6,078 bases of DNA from Planctomycetaceae bacterium (lineage in GTDB: Bacteria > Planctomycetota > Planctomycetia > Pirellulales > UBA1268), in contig DONH01000083.1 in NCBI GenBank assembly GCA_003509235.1, forward strand, positions 1 to 6,078, in the 5' to 3' direction. The notes beneath the pieces were generated by a model, which made no database searches, was not told where the DNA came from, and saw only the letters and a program-made list of their open reading frames with translations. The position numbers were made by a program, and so were the translations under genes. Shown in pieces: positions 1 to 5,981 of the stretch (positions within the stretch are counted from its first letter, which is position 1; each line of letters begins with the position of its first letter).

Positions 1-15
1 CACGACTCCTGACAC

Positions 16-43
16 CTTTGTTCACCTGAATGTACCAACAAAG
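16..43. repeat. 7-bp inverted repeat downstream of the sulfatase gene
   Basis: CTTTGTT at 16-22 is matched by its exact reverse complement AACAAAG at 37-43, with a 14-base loop. The right arm also forms a short palindrome with the CTTTG at 45-49. It lies about 60 bases beyond the sulfatase stop codon and could stabilise the 3' end of that transcript or help end it. There is no T-run after the stem on either strand, so it is not a standard intrinsic terminator. It may be chance. Confidence 0.3.
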
Positions 44-101
44 ACTTTGACTCAATTTTGAACGTTTCCTGCATGTTCACAAGGGCATGTACATCATGCT
101 G

Positions 102-1448
102 TCACTGAACCGCTGGAAACACACCTCCAGTGCCAATCTCCCACCCCCAACCCTTAGGCACAGATCCGCCTCCTTTGTAATCAGCGCTTGGTTTCAGGGG
201 CGGCAGTAAGTCAACAAAGTTGTCGTACTGCTCAACCATATTCTTCACAACATCTGGATGTTCTTTGGCAACATCTTGTGTTTCTTTCGGATCATGTATC
301 AGGTCAAACAGAGTCCATACGCCGTCCGTCTTAATCAATCTCCAATCTTTCCAACGCACCGCATAAATGTTTCGTCGAGGCGCATCCGTCGGGTCGGCAT
401 TATGCCAAAACAGGTACTTGTGTGCGTCTCCTTGAAGATCACCGGAAAGAAACGGCAGGAGGTTTATCCCATCACAGCGAGCAGGCAGATTGAGGCCAGC
501 AGCCGCAGTGACAGTTGCGTAAAAATCAATCGTTCCCATTAATCCCGAATATGTCTTGCCAGCAGGTATTCTATGAGGCCATGTGATTACTGTTGGTGTA
601 TGCACCCAACCCTCTTGTTGTGTGTATTTTCCTTTCCCTCCTCTATATGGCTCAGACGTTCCACCCTCGGTAATATTCGCTCCGTTATCACCGGTAATCA
701 GAATGAGTGTCTCTTGCTCAATACCGTGCTTTCGTAAAGCAGAAAGAAGTTTTCCAACAGCGTCATCAACAGCAACAACAGCACCTTCATAGGCGGTGCC
801 GTCGCCACCTGGAATACGATCTCTGTACCGTTGTGGTGTCTCTTTAACCTTCGAATGAACCGCGAGTGGTGAAAAATACAAGAAGAATGGGTGCCCTGCG
901 TTTCGATCAACAAACTCAACCATGGAGTCGCCGTTGAGATCCGTCAGATAGGCTTTGCCTCCATCCTGTGTTTCTCGTATGTACTGCGTTCCTGGTGGGT
1001 CTTTGGCGACTTCCATGAAGCCACGCTCATGGGGACCCTGCCCAACAGAGCCGATATCCCACTTGCCAATCTGCCCAGTGACGTACCCTGCGTCTCTCAT
1101 CAATTCAGCCAACGTTGGATGATCGGCAGGTATGGGTAGTCCCCGTGCCATTCCTGATTTCCCAAATCGTTGGGCGTACATCCCCGTCATCAAAGCGCAA
1201 CGACTCGGCGAACATGGCGGATTCGTGATGTATGACATGGTGCACCGGACACCATCGGCCGCAAGGCTATCTATATGAGGCGTCGGAATTCTTTTATTCC
1301 CAAAACACGCAAGGTCACCGTATCCGAGATCATCAATGAACAGGATGACAACATTCGGTTTCCGTTGGACTTCTGTAGCGAGCACACTCTCCCACTGAAA
1401 AGTGCTCCAGCACAGTATGAAACTGAAGACAACACATTGAAGCCGCAT
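102..1448 (-). CDS. secreted formylglycine-dependent sulfatase (arylsulfatase family)
   Basis: This is a 448-residue type I sulfatase, which hydrolyses sulfate esters outside the cytoplasm. The start is the ATG at 1448: GAGG lies 9 bases upstream, and a signal peptide follows at once (residues 1-24, ending V-L-A). Another ATG at 1454 is only 3 bases from the same GAGG, and a TTG at 1502 would bury the signal peptide. Visible active-site elements are the metal-binding pair D39-D40, the signature C79-S-P-S-R83 whose Cys is converted to formylglycine, K129 in GKWDIG, H198, D254-N255 in TGDNG, and K272 in RGGKGK. The His normally found in GKWH-x-G is Asp131 here. Length is normal for the family. 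The C-terminal tail is rich in Gly and Trp, as in many planctomycetal sulfatases. The gene follows the amidase gene on the same strand after 90 bases. The substrate cannot be read from the sequence. Activity would need a formylglycine-generating or anaerobic maturation enzyme, which is not in the window. Confidence 0.95.
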   Translation of the reverse strand: MRLQCVVFSFILCWSTFQWESVLATEVQRKPNVVILFIDDLGYGDLACFGNKRIPTPHIDSLAADGVRCTMSYITNPPCSPSRCALMTGMYAQRFGKSGMARGLPIPADHPTLAELMRDAGYVTGQIGKWDIGSVGQGPHERGFMEVAKDPPGTQYIRETQDGGKAYLTDLNGDSMVEFVDRNAGHPFFLYFSPLAVHSKVKETPQRYRDRIPGGDGTAYEGAVVAVDDAVGKLLSALRKHGIEQETLILITGDNGANITEGGTSEPYRGGKGKYTQQEGWVHTPTVITWPHRIPAGKTYSGLMGTIDFYATVTAAAGLNLPARCDGINLLPFLSGDLQGDAHKYLFWHNADPTDAPRRNIYAVRWKDWRLIKTDGVWTLFDLIHDPKETQDVAKEHPDVVKNMVEQYDNFVDLLPPLKPSADYKGGGSVPKGWGWEIGTGGVFPAVQ

Positions 1449-1472
1449 TTCCATTACCCTCACATTGCTGAA

Positions 1473-1502
1473 GTAACACATTTGGCGTGTGAATCCTGTC
1501 AA
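1473..1502 (-). promoter_or_regulatory. candidate promoter for the sulfatase gene
   Basis: Read leftward, a perfect TTGACA (1497-1502) is followed after 18 bases by TGTTAC (1473-1478), a weak 3/6 match to a -10 box. Transcription would start near 1466, giving a leader of about 18 bases that still includes the GAGG at 1458-1461. Only the -35 box is strong. Planctomycete promoters are poorly characterised, so the site is tentative. If real, the sulfatase need not depend on read-through from the amidase gene. Confidence 0.28.
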
Positions 1503-1538
1503 AGAACGTTCAGAGCCACCTCGTTCACAGGCTCATTT

Positions 1539-2618
1539 TTATGCCCCTGGGTCACTGCCAACCATGAACTCAAAACCGGTCTGTTCTTCAAAACGGTCAG
1601 AAACTTCTCCTGCCATCACTGGTGCACCCTCGACAGCAAGCATCCGCATAGGCTGCCCTACAGACAGATCAAGCTCTGAAAGATCGACCCAGAAAATATT
1701 CGGTGTATCTGTCAGTTCAAAGTAGTACGTGCGGCGTTTCTGATCAGCCACAATCCGCCATAACGTTGCTGCTACGTTTGGCTGCCCGTCATGTACTGCA
1801 CCAATCGGCGCCGACACATTCCGAATAATCGAGAACACGCTGGCAATCTGCTCTCTCTCATCAGATGTCTGCGGCGCTTCTCCGAGATAGTAGCTTGCCC
1901 TGACAAAACGATCAGCGGGCCGTTCTGTTCCTGGCAACATAATGTTCCCACCTACTTCCTGCCAATAGCCATTAAGCGCCAACTGCTGATCATATGGTGG
2001 ATCGTTGGTCATCACACTGTACTGTTTTCCATGATGAACAACCAGTTTGCCATCAATGTATTCAAAAATGGCAGAGTCGCCAGTTGCATCAGCAATAGAG
2101 AGGTGTACCGTCCCTGCATGTCCCCCAGGCATGATCAATACACCAAGCTGAAAGGGTTCGTCCTTGAGAACCGTTACTGCTTCATCGACTGTCGCAAAGG
2201 TGTCAAGCACGTACTGTGCCCAGGCTCCAATTGAGAGGGAAGGCCGAGTCCCATCAAACTGCGGATAGACACTACTTGAGAGATAGAGAACATTGACCAC
2301 GAGCCCCTTCTCATTCATGCCATCAGCCACAAGCTTGTCATAACAGGTCGCAGCAACACTGCCGTATTTTGACGTCCACTTGAGTGACCGAGCACCTGCG
2401 TTTCCATCCCGCTCAAGCCCCGCAGGAAACGCCCACAGATTCACCTCCAACGACTGTTCCCAGTCCATGGTGCGTCCGACTACAACCGTATCGCCTGGAC
2501 CCCGATAAAGAACTCTGGAGCATGCAATCACAGGTATTGCCGTCACACTCAGAAAGATGCCTAAAAGACAACAGACTTTCTTTGACACACGATTCCAGCG
2601 GCTCAACGTTAAAAACAT
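1539..2618 (-). CDS. exported linear amide C-N hydrolase (choloylglycine hydrolase / penicillin V acylase family)
   Basis: This is a 359-residue N-terminal-nucleophile amidase. Relatives cut linear amide bonds in bile-salt conjugates, penicillin V or N-acyl homoserine lactones. Residues 1-32 look like a signal peptide: basic residues up to K13-K14, a hydrophobic stretch at about 16-31, and an A-C junction. The mature protein would start at Cys33, the expected nucleophile. Further family residues are R49 and D52 in GRTMDW, N102 in DGMNEKG, N205 in MTNDPPYD, and R237 or R240 in the RPADRFVR segment. The length fits a Gram-negative type enzyme with signal peptide. The start is an ATG with only a weak purine-rich GTGAG sequence about 10 bases upstream, but it is the one that gives a complete signal peptide. 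The gene is divergent from the propeller gene and upstream of the sulfatase on the same strand. Bile salts are unlikely in a free-living bacterium, so another N-acyl amide is the more likely substrate; this is inference. Confidence 0.92.
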   Translation of the reverse strand: MFLTLSRWNRVSKKVCCLLGIFLSVTAIPVIACSRVLYRGPGDTVVVGRTMDWEQSLEVNLWAFPAGLERDGNAGARSLKWTSKYGSVAATCYDKLVADGMNEKGLVVNVLYLSSSVYPQFDGTRPSLSIGAWAQYVLDTFATVDEAVTVLKDEPFQLGVLIMPGGHAGTVHLSIADATGDSAIFEYIDGKLVVHHGKQYSVMTNDPPYDQQLALNGYWQEVGGNIMLPGTERPADRFVRASYYLGEAPQTSDEREQIASVFSIIRNVSAPIGAVHDGQPNVAATLWRIVADQKRRTYYFELTDTPNIFWVDLSELDLSVGQPMRMLAVEGAPVMAGEVSDRFEEQTGFEFMVGSDPGA

Positions 2619-2663
2619 GCTATTTTTCTCACTCTGTTTGTCCTGACTGCTTACGGTCCCGGT

Positions 2664-2692
2664 AGGACATGATACTCAATCTCCCGTATGAT
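2664..2692 (+). promoter_or_regulatory. candidate promoter for the propeller gene
   Basis: AGGACA (2664-2669, 4/6 match to the -35 consensus) and TATGAT (2687-2692, 5/6 match to the -10 consensus) are separated by the optimal 17 bases. Transcription would begin near 2699, about 42 bases before the ATG at 2741. The right arm of an inverted repeat, GTCCT (2640-2644) and AGGAC (2664-2668), overlaps the -35 box. No comparably good site was found for the leftward amidase gene; the best was a TTGAAA with a poor -10 box at a short spacing. Prediction from pattern alone. Confidence 0.33.
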
Positions 2693-2740
2693 CTCATAAA
2701 TAACGGATTTGGTTCTTTTTCAACGTGAGACATTTCATTG

Positions 2741-4018
2741 ATGCATTTCATTCGTAATACTATTTTTTCGACACCAACGACATTGCAGGCGACCGCTGTA
2801 ATTCTTTGTTTTTTTCTACAGGCGGCAGAAGCTGGCGATTGGCCGCAGATTCTCGGCCCGCATCGAACCGGCATTGCCGATCCTGACGAACGACTAGTTA
2901 GCAGATGGCCAGCAACTGGCCCACAAGAAGTTTGGCGTCGGCCGGTTGGCAGTGGGTACGCCGGTATCTCCGTAGTCGACGGAAAAGCCTTCCTTTTCCA
3001 CCGAATTGATAATCAAGAGATTACTGAAGCACTTGATGCCGCAACCGGAGAAGTTATTTGGAAAGCCAATCACCCAACTCGTTTTCGACCTCAGGTAGGT
3101 GGTGGTGATGGTCCTCTCTGCACACCGACAGTTTCCAACAACAGAGTTATCACATTCGGAACGCAAGGAATGCTGACATGCCTCAATGCACAAACAGGTG
3201 AAGTGATGTGGCAGAACCGGACGCACGAAGAGCTTGATGCAGGCGAAGGGTATTTTGGCTCGGGATCGAGCCCTCTTGTGATTGATAACTATGTTGTTGT
3301 TAATATCGGTGGCCGAAAAGGAGCAGGTGTCGTTGGCTTCGAATTGACTACTGGCAATGTTGTCTGGGAAACAACAGATGAACCAGCAAGTTATGCTGCC
3401 CCATCATCGGTCGTGCTCAATAAAAAACAGCATGCGGTTGTTGTCACACGATACCAATGCCTTCTTATTGACCCCACAAGTGGAACTATCGGCTGGTCTT
3501 TTCCATTTGGCATGCGCGGTCCAACGGTCAACGCCGCTACGCCTCTTACCTGGAAAGCCCCCGACGGCGGCTATCGTCTTTTTGTCACTGCATCGTATGG
3601 AATCGGATCCGTTTGTGCCGCGTTTACAAAGACGGAAGTAACTCCTCAATGGTCCGGCACCGACAGCCTTGCCAGCCAATACTGCACACCAATTCTTCGC
3701 GAGAATCACCTGTACTGTATTGATGGCCGAGATGACGGACCACCTGGCGCAATGACGTGCATTGATTCATTAACAGGAAAGACTGTCTGGCGAGAGGAGA
3801 ATTTTGGTTATGGGAACCTGCTCGCAGCAGACAACAAAGTACTCGCTGTAAAAACCAATGGAGACGTTGCTCTCCTTGACGTCTCACCTCAAGCCATGAC
3901 AGTACTCGGGCAAAGCCAACCGCTCCCGGGAACGATTCGAGCGCTTCCTGCAATCGCCCAAGGACATCTCTTTCTCCGTAATGAAGATACTCTTGTCTGC
4001 CTCGACATCAGCCGCTAA
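2741..4018 (+). CDS. exported PQQ-like (BamB-type) beta-propeller repeat protein
   Basis: This 425-residue protein is built of tryptophan-docking propeller blades. Residues 1-31 form a signal peptide (hydrophobic core at about 16-27, ending A-E-A), so the product is exported. The mature protein opens with DWPQILGPHRTG, a motif typical of the many planctomycetal propeller paralogues. Blade motifs of the type LDAATGEVIW recur near residues 97-107, 147-157, 199-209, 242-252, 294-304 and 340-350. Less regular ones lie near 63-66 and 377-391, and the final strand LVCLDISR may close the ring. This suggests seven or eight blades. I see no catalytic residues and no link to a dehydrogenase, so PQQ binding is not implied. 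A scaffold or binding role in the periplasm is the cautious reading. The ATG at 2741 was preferred to the TTG at 2738; GTGAGA about 10 bases upstream is a modest ribosome binding site. The stop codon overlaps that of the convergent VOC gene. Confidence 0.9.
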   Translation: MHFIRNTIFSTPTTLQATAVILCFFLQAAEAGDWPQILGPHRTGIADPDERLVSRWPATGPQEVWRRPVGSGYAGISVVDGKAFLFHRIDNQEITEALDAATGEVIWKANHPTRFRPQVGGGDGPLCTPTVSNNRVITFGTQGMLTCLNAQTGEVMWQNRTHEELDAGEGYFGSGSSPLVIDNYVVVNIGGRKGAGVVGFELTTGNVVWETTDEPASYAAPSSVVLNKKQHAVVVTRYQCLLIDPTSGTIGWSFPFGMRGPTVNAATPLTWKAPDGGYRLFVTASYGIGSVCAAFTKTEVTPQWSGTDSLASQYCTPILRENHLYCIDGRDDGPPGAMTCIDSLTGKTVWREENFGYGNLLAADNKVLAVKTNGDVALLDVSPQAMTVLGQSQPLPGTIRALPAIAQGHLFLRNEDTLVCLDISR

Positions 4019-4362
4019 CTTCGCTTGCGTGAGAGCATAAACTCATTACCTTCAGTGTCAGCGCACATCGCGAGATGAGGAGGCTCACCATTTTCTTCCC
4101 GAGGCTCGTGCGTCAGGATACCGCCAGCAGAAATTACTTCAGCCGCTCCGATGACCACATCAGCTACCTGAAAACTTAGGCCGGTCCAGGTGCGTTTCCC
4201 TTCGCCTCCACTGTGAATGCCAACAGTCGCTCCACAAATATCAAGATCTGTAACAGCAGGATTTTTTCGCGTCACTTTTGCACCGAAGAGTGTTTCATAG
4301 AAAGCCACGGCGCGATCCACATCGGCAGCCCAGATCAAATATTTCACTCGCTCAACGTCCAT
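4015..4362 (-). CDS. VOC family protein (glyoxalase/bleomycin-resistance/dioxygenase fold)
   Basis: This is a 115-residue single-domain member of the vicinal oxygen chelate superfamily. The N-terminal half has the usual start, V-K-Y-L-I-W at residues 6-11, then D-x-D-R-A-V-A-F-Y-E-x-L-F-G at 14-27, and continues to D-I-C-G-A-T-V-G-I-H (41-50). The second half has GLSFQVADV (61-69), E-V-I-S-A-G-G (75-81), and ends in D-T-E-G-N-E-F-M-L (102-110), where one Glu is the likely equivalent of the conserved metal ligand. The fold normally works as a dimer. Superfamily members are metal-dependent isomerases, dioxygenases, thiol transferases or simple binding proteins, and the sequence does not tell which applies. 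The ATG at 4362 has an excellent ribosome binding site, AAGGAG at 4370-4375, 7 bases from GGAG to the ATG. A TTG at 4392 is in frame but would add only a basic tail without homology. No signal peptide, so cytoplasmic. Confidence 0.88.
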   Translation of the reverse strand: MDVERVKYLIWAADVDRAVAFYETLFGAKVTRKNPAVTDLDICGATVGIHSGGEGKRTWTGLSFQVADVVIGAAEVISAGGILTHEPREENGEPPHLAMCADTEGNEFMLSRKRS

Positions 4363-4588
4363 CTTTCTTCTCCTTGGCTTTCTTTCTGCCAAAAGCTGTT
4401 ACACAAATCGTCTCGCATAAAATACCATGGGAAGGACATTCATCCAGACGAGTATCTATCCCAAACTCGTCCAGAACGGCATCACCACCTGCGAGAGGAC
4501 CACACAAACCCTCACTTCCAAACCAACAGACCTTTCCGATGAAGACCGACTCAAACAGACACAAACACTTTTTTCCTAAGAGACTGTC
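4363..4588. other. divergent intergenic region between the VOC gene and yjbQ
   Basis: These 226 bases should hold the promoters of both neighbours. Rightward, TAAAAT at 4418-4423 is a 5/6 match to a -10 box, but the best -35 nearby, CTGTTA at 4396-4401, matches only 3/6. Leftward, the VOC leader carries TTGGC (4388-4392 read leftward) and GCCAA (4374-4378), a 5-bp hairpin with a 9-base loop ending at the ribosome binding site. Two small open frames lie on opposite strands in the same codon register. One runs rightward from the ATG at 4427 to the TAA at 4577-4579 (50 codons, no clear ribosome binding site). The other runs leftward from a TTG at 4564 to a TGA at 4352-4354 (70 codons, Cys-rich). 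I recognise neither product and do not call either as a gene. The yjbQ ribosome binding site is AAGAG at 4578-4582. Confidence 0.5.
4370..4392 (-). promoter_or_regulatory. VOC gene ribosome binding site with adjoining leader hairpin
   Basis: Read leftward, TTGGC, nine purine-rich loop bases and GCCAA form a perfect 5-bp stem directly followed by GGAG. The last two stem bases are the first two of the AAGGAG ribosome binding site (4370-4375). The ribosome binding site fixes the start at 4362. The hairpin could slightly tune translation, but it is short and may be incidental. Confidence 0.4.
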
Positions 4589-5011
4589 ATGAAATCATTA
4601 ACCCGCCATCTTACCTTCACTATTCCAGCCAGAATGGGATTCGAGAACATCACATCGACCGTCACCGATCTTGTGACTGAGTCAGGAATCCAGGAAGGAC
4701 TCTGCCTGGTGAATGCAATGCACATCACGGCAAGTGTCTTTATCAACGACGACGAAACTGGCTTACATAATGATTATAAACAATGGCTAGAAGAGCTCGC
4801 TCCGTTTAACGCCAGCCCAGAGGTTTACGATCACAATCGAACTGGCGAAGATAATGCAGACGCGCACATGAAACGCCAGGTCATGGGGAGAGAAGTCGTT
4901 GTTGCCATAACGAATGGCACGCTTGACTTCGGCCCATGGGAACAGATTTTCTACGGCGAATTCGACGGCCATCGACAAAAGCGTGTTCTTGTGAAAATTA
5001 TCGGTGAATGA
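4589..5011 (+). CDS. yjbQ: YjbQ / UPF0047 family protein (secondary thiamine-phosphate synthase enzyme)
   Basis: This 140-residue protein matches the YjbQ family over its full, normal length. Recognisable blocks in order are F-E-N-I-T (18-22), the central [15 protein letters not shown] (42-56) with H45 and the acidic D54-D55-E56 cluster, H60, D-H-N-R (81-84), G-E-D-N-A-D-A-H (86-93), and the C-terminal family signature from M99 through G-x-W-E-Q-I-F (115-121) to E-F-D-G (124-127), followed by the last strand R-V-L-V-K-I-I. The conserved His, Glu and Asp residues are thought to form a metal site. The E. coli homologue shows weak thiamine-phosphate synthase activity, which is the source of the name; the true role is uncertain and no thiamine gene is in the window. 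No signal peptide, so cytoplasmic. AAGAG lies 6 bases before the ATG. The gene is divergent from the VOC gene and ends 19 bases from the convergent dehydrogenase gene. Confidence 0.95.
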   Translation: MKSLTRHLTFTIPARMGFENITSTVTDLVTESGIQEGLCLVNAMHITASVFINDDETGLHNDYKQWLEELAPFNASPEVYDHNRTGEDNADAHMKRQVMGREVVVAITNGTLDFGPWEQIFYGEFDGHRQKRVLVKIIGE

Positions 5012-5032
5012 ACTTTCAATTGTGAAAAAGTT
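5011..5032. terminator. hairpin between convergent stop codons, possible transcription end
   Basis: AACTTTCA (5011-5018), a 4-base loop ATTG, and TGAAAAAGTT (5023-5032) pair as an 8-bp stem with two extra A residues in the right arm. The element fills the whole gap between yjbQ and the dehydrogenase gene and touches both stop codons. Its position suits a two-way terminator. The stem is AT-rich and has no T-run after it on either strand, so it does not meet the intrinsic-terminator pattern. Low certainty. Confidence 0.28.
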
Positions 5033-5981
5033 ACGCCACCACATTCTGTGGCGTACCATCAACAAACCCTCGAATATTTTCTGCCGTTGCTGCAATAAGC
5101 CGTTGGCGAGCAGCACGACTAGCCCAAGCGATGTGAGGAGTAATAAGACAATTCTTTGCAGCCAGTAGTGGATTCGATGCAGGAGGTGGTTCGACCGAAA
5201 GCACATCGAGACCTGCACCTGCTATTCTCCCTTCATTCAATGCGTCGGCGAGATCCTGTTCATGAATGACGCCACCCCGCGATGTGTTAATGAGATATGC
5301 AGTTGACTTCATTTCAGCAAGCCGCGTTGCATTGACGAGTTCTTTGGTTTCCGCCGTAAGCGGGCAATGTAAGGAGACAACATCGCTTTCACGAAAAATG
5401 GTGTCGACGTCAGCATATGTCACACCTTCTGGAGTTCCACTGCTTTTCCGGCGGGCAGCGAGAACATTCATTCCCAATGCCTGGCCAACAGCAGCAACCG
5501 CCTTACCAATTGCGCCATACCCGATGAGTCCAAGCGTCCGACCGTCAAGCTCAACCAACTCACCTCGCCAGAAGCAAAAGTCTGGACAAGAAGACCAGGC
5601 ACCAGCTCGAACTTCAGTAGCGTGAAGGGCTGTCTGATTGGTTAACTCAAGCAATAAAGCGAATACCGCCTGTGCAACATTTGGCGTGCTGTACCCTGGA
5701 ACATTACAGACGGTGACCCCGCGAGCCTGAGCAGCCTCGAGGTCGACCACATTCACTCCCGTAGCGAGTACACAAATCAGCTTAAGATGTGGAAGTTCGG
5801 CAAGAATCTTCGCTGATATTAGTGTCTTGTTCGTAAGTACAACCTCTGCATTCAATGCCCGTTGTTGAATTTCCTGAACTGCTGAACGCTCAAATATGTC
5901 GAGACTACCAAACTTTGCAACCGGGTCCCAGGAACAGTCACCAGGGTTCGTTGTGTACCCGTCTAAAACAACAAGATTCAT
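5031..5981 (-). CDS. D-2-hydroxyacid dehydrogenase (glycerate dehydrogenase / hydroxypyruvate reductase-like)
   Basis: This 316-residue cytoplasmic oxidoreductase interconverts a 2-keto acid and a D-2-hydroxy acid with a nicotinamide cofactor. The N-terminal substrate lobe begins MNLVVLDGYTTNPGD, an opening I associate with glycerate dehydrogenase-like members. The substrate loop A-T-G-V-N-V is at 73-78. The Rossmann motif G-x-G-x-x-G is at G154, G156 and G159. The catalytic triad is complete: R235 in TSRGG, E264 in SVEPP, and H283 in TPHIAW. At the end of the second Rossmann strand the usual NAD-selecting Asp is replaced by R177-R178, which suggests use of NADP(H). The ATG at 5981 fits the family N-terminus and has AGGA about 11 bases upstream. 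The frame stays open to the window edge, but that extension lacks family similarity. Glycerate or hydroxypyruvate is the likeliest substrate (hprA-like), but phosphoglycerate or lactate homologues share these motifs. It converges on yjbQ with a 19-base gap. Confidence 0.94.
   Translation of the reverse strand: MNLVVLDGYTTNPGDCSWDPVAKFGSLDIFERSAVQEIQQRALNAEVVLTNKTLISAKILAELPHLKLICVLATGVNVVDLEAAQARGVTVCNVPGYSTPNVAQAVFALLLELTNQTALHATEVRAGAWSSCPDFCFWRGELVELDGRTLGLIGYGAIGKAVAAVGQALGMNVLAARRKSSGTPEGVTYADVDTIFRESDVVSLHCPLTAETKELVNATRLAEMKSTAYLINTSRGGVIHEQDLADALNEGRIAGAGLDVLSVEPPPASNPLLAAKNCLITPHIAWASRAARQRLIAATAENIRGFVDGTPQNVVA

Noticed and set aside
85..99. GCATG/CATGC inverted repeat just after the sulfatase stop as a terminator
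   Set aside because: It is a 5-bp stem with a 5-base loop and no T-run, so it is too weak to call.
258..1139. Rightward open frames inside the sulfatase gene
   Set aside because: They lie opposite a gene with complete family motifs, have no recognisable domains, and look like chance frames.
1449..1502. Sulfatase start moved upstream to the TTG at 1502 or the ATG at 1454
   Set aside because: The extra residues from 1502 would place a polar stretch before the signal peptide, and the TTG is part of a -35-like hexamer. The ATG at 1454 is only 3 bases from its ribosome binding site, whereas the ATG at 1448 has 9.
1513..1540. GAGCC/GGCTC stem followed by TTTTT, resembling a rightward terminator, or a leftward terminator just after the amidase stop
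   Set aside because: The stem is only 5 bp with a 12-base loop. No rightward gene ends there, and in the leftward direction the stem is not followed by a T-run.
1791..2234. A 147-codon rightward open frame opposite the amidase gene
   Set aside because: It is rich in Cys and His with no domain pattern, and is fully antisense to a well-supported enzyme gene.
4363..4392. N-terminal extension of the VOC protein from a TTG at 4392
   Set aside because: The added ten residues are mostly basic and polar, encoded by the ribosome binding site region itself. The ATG at 4362 matches the usual VOC N-terminus.
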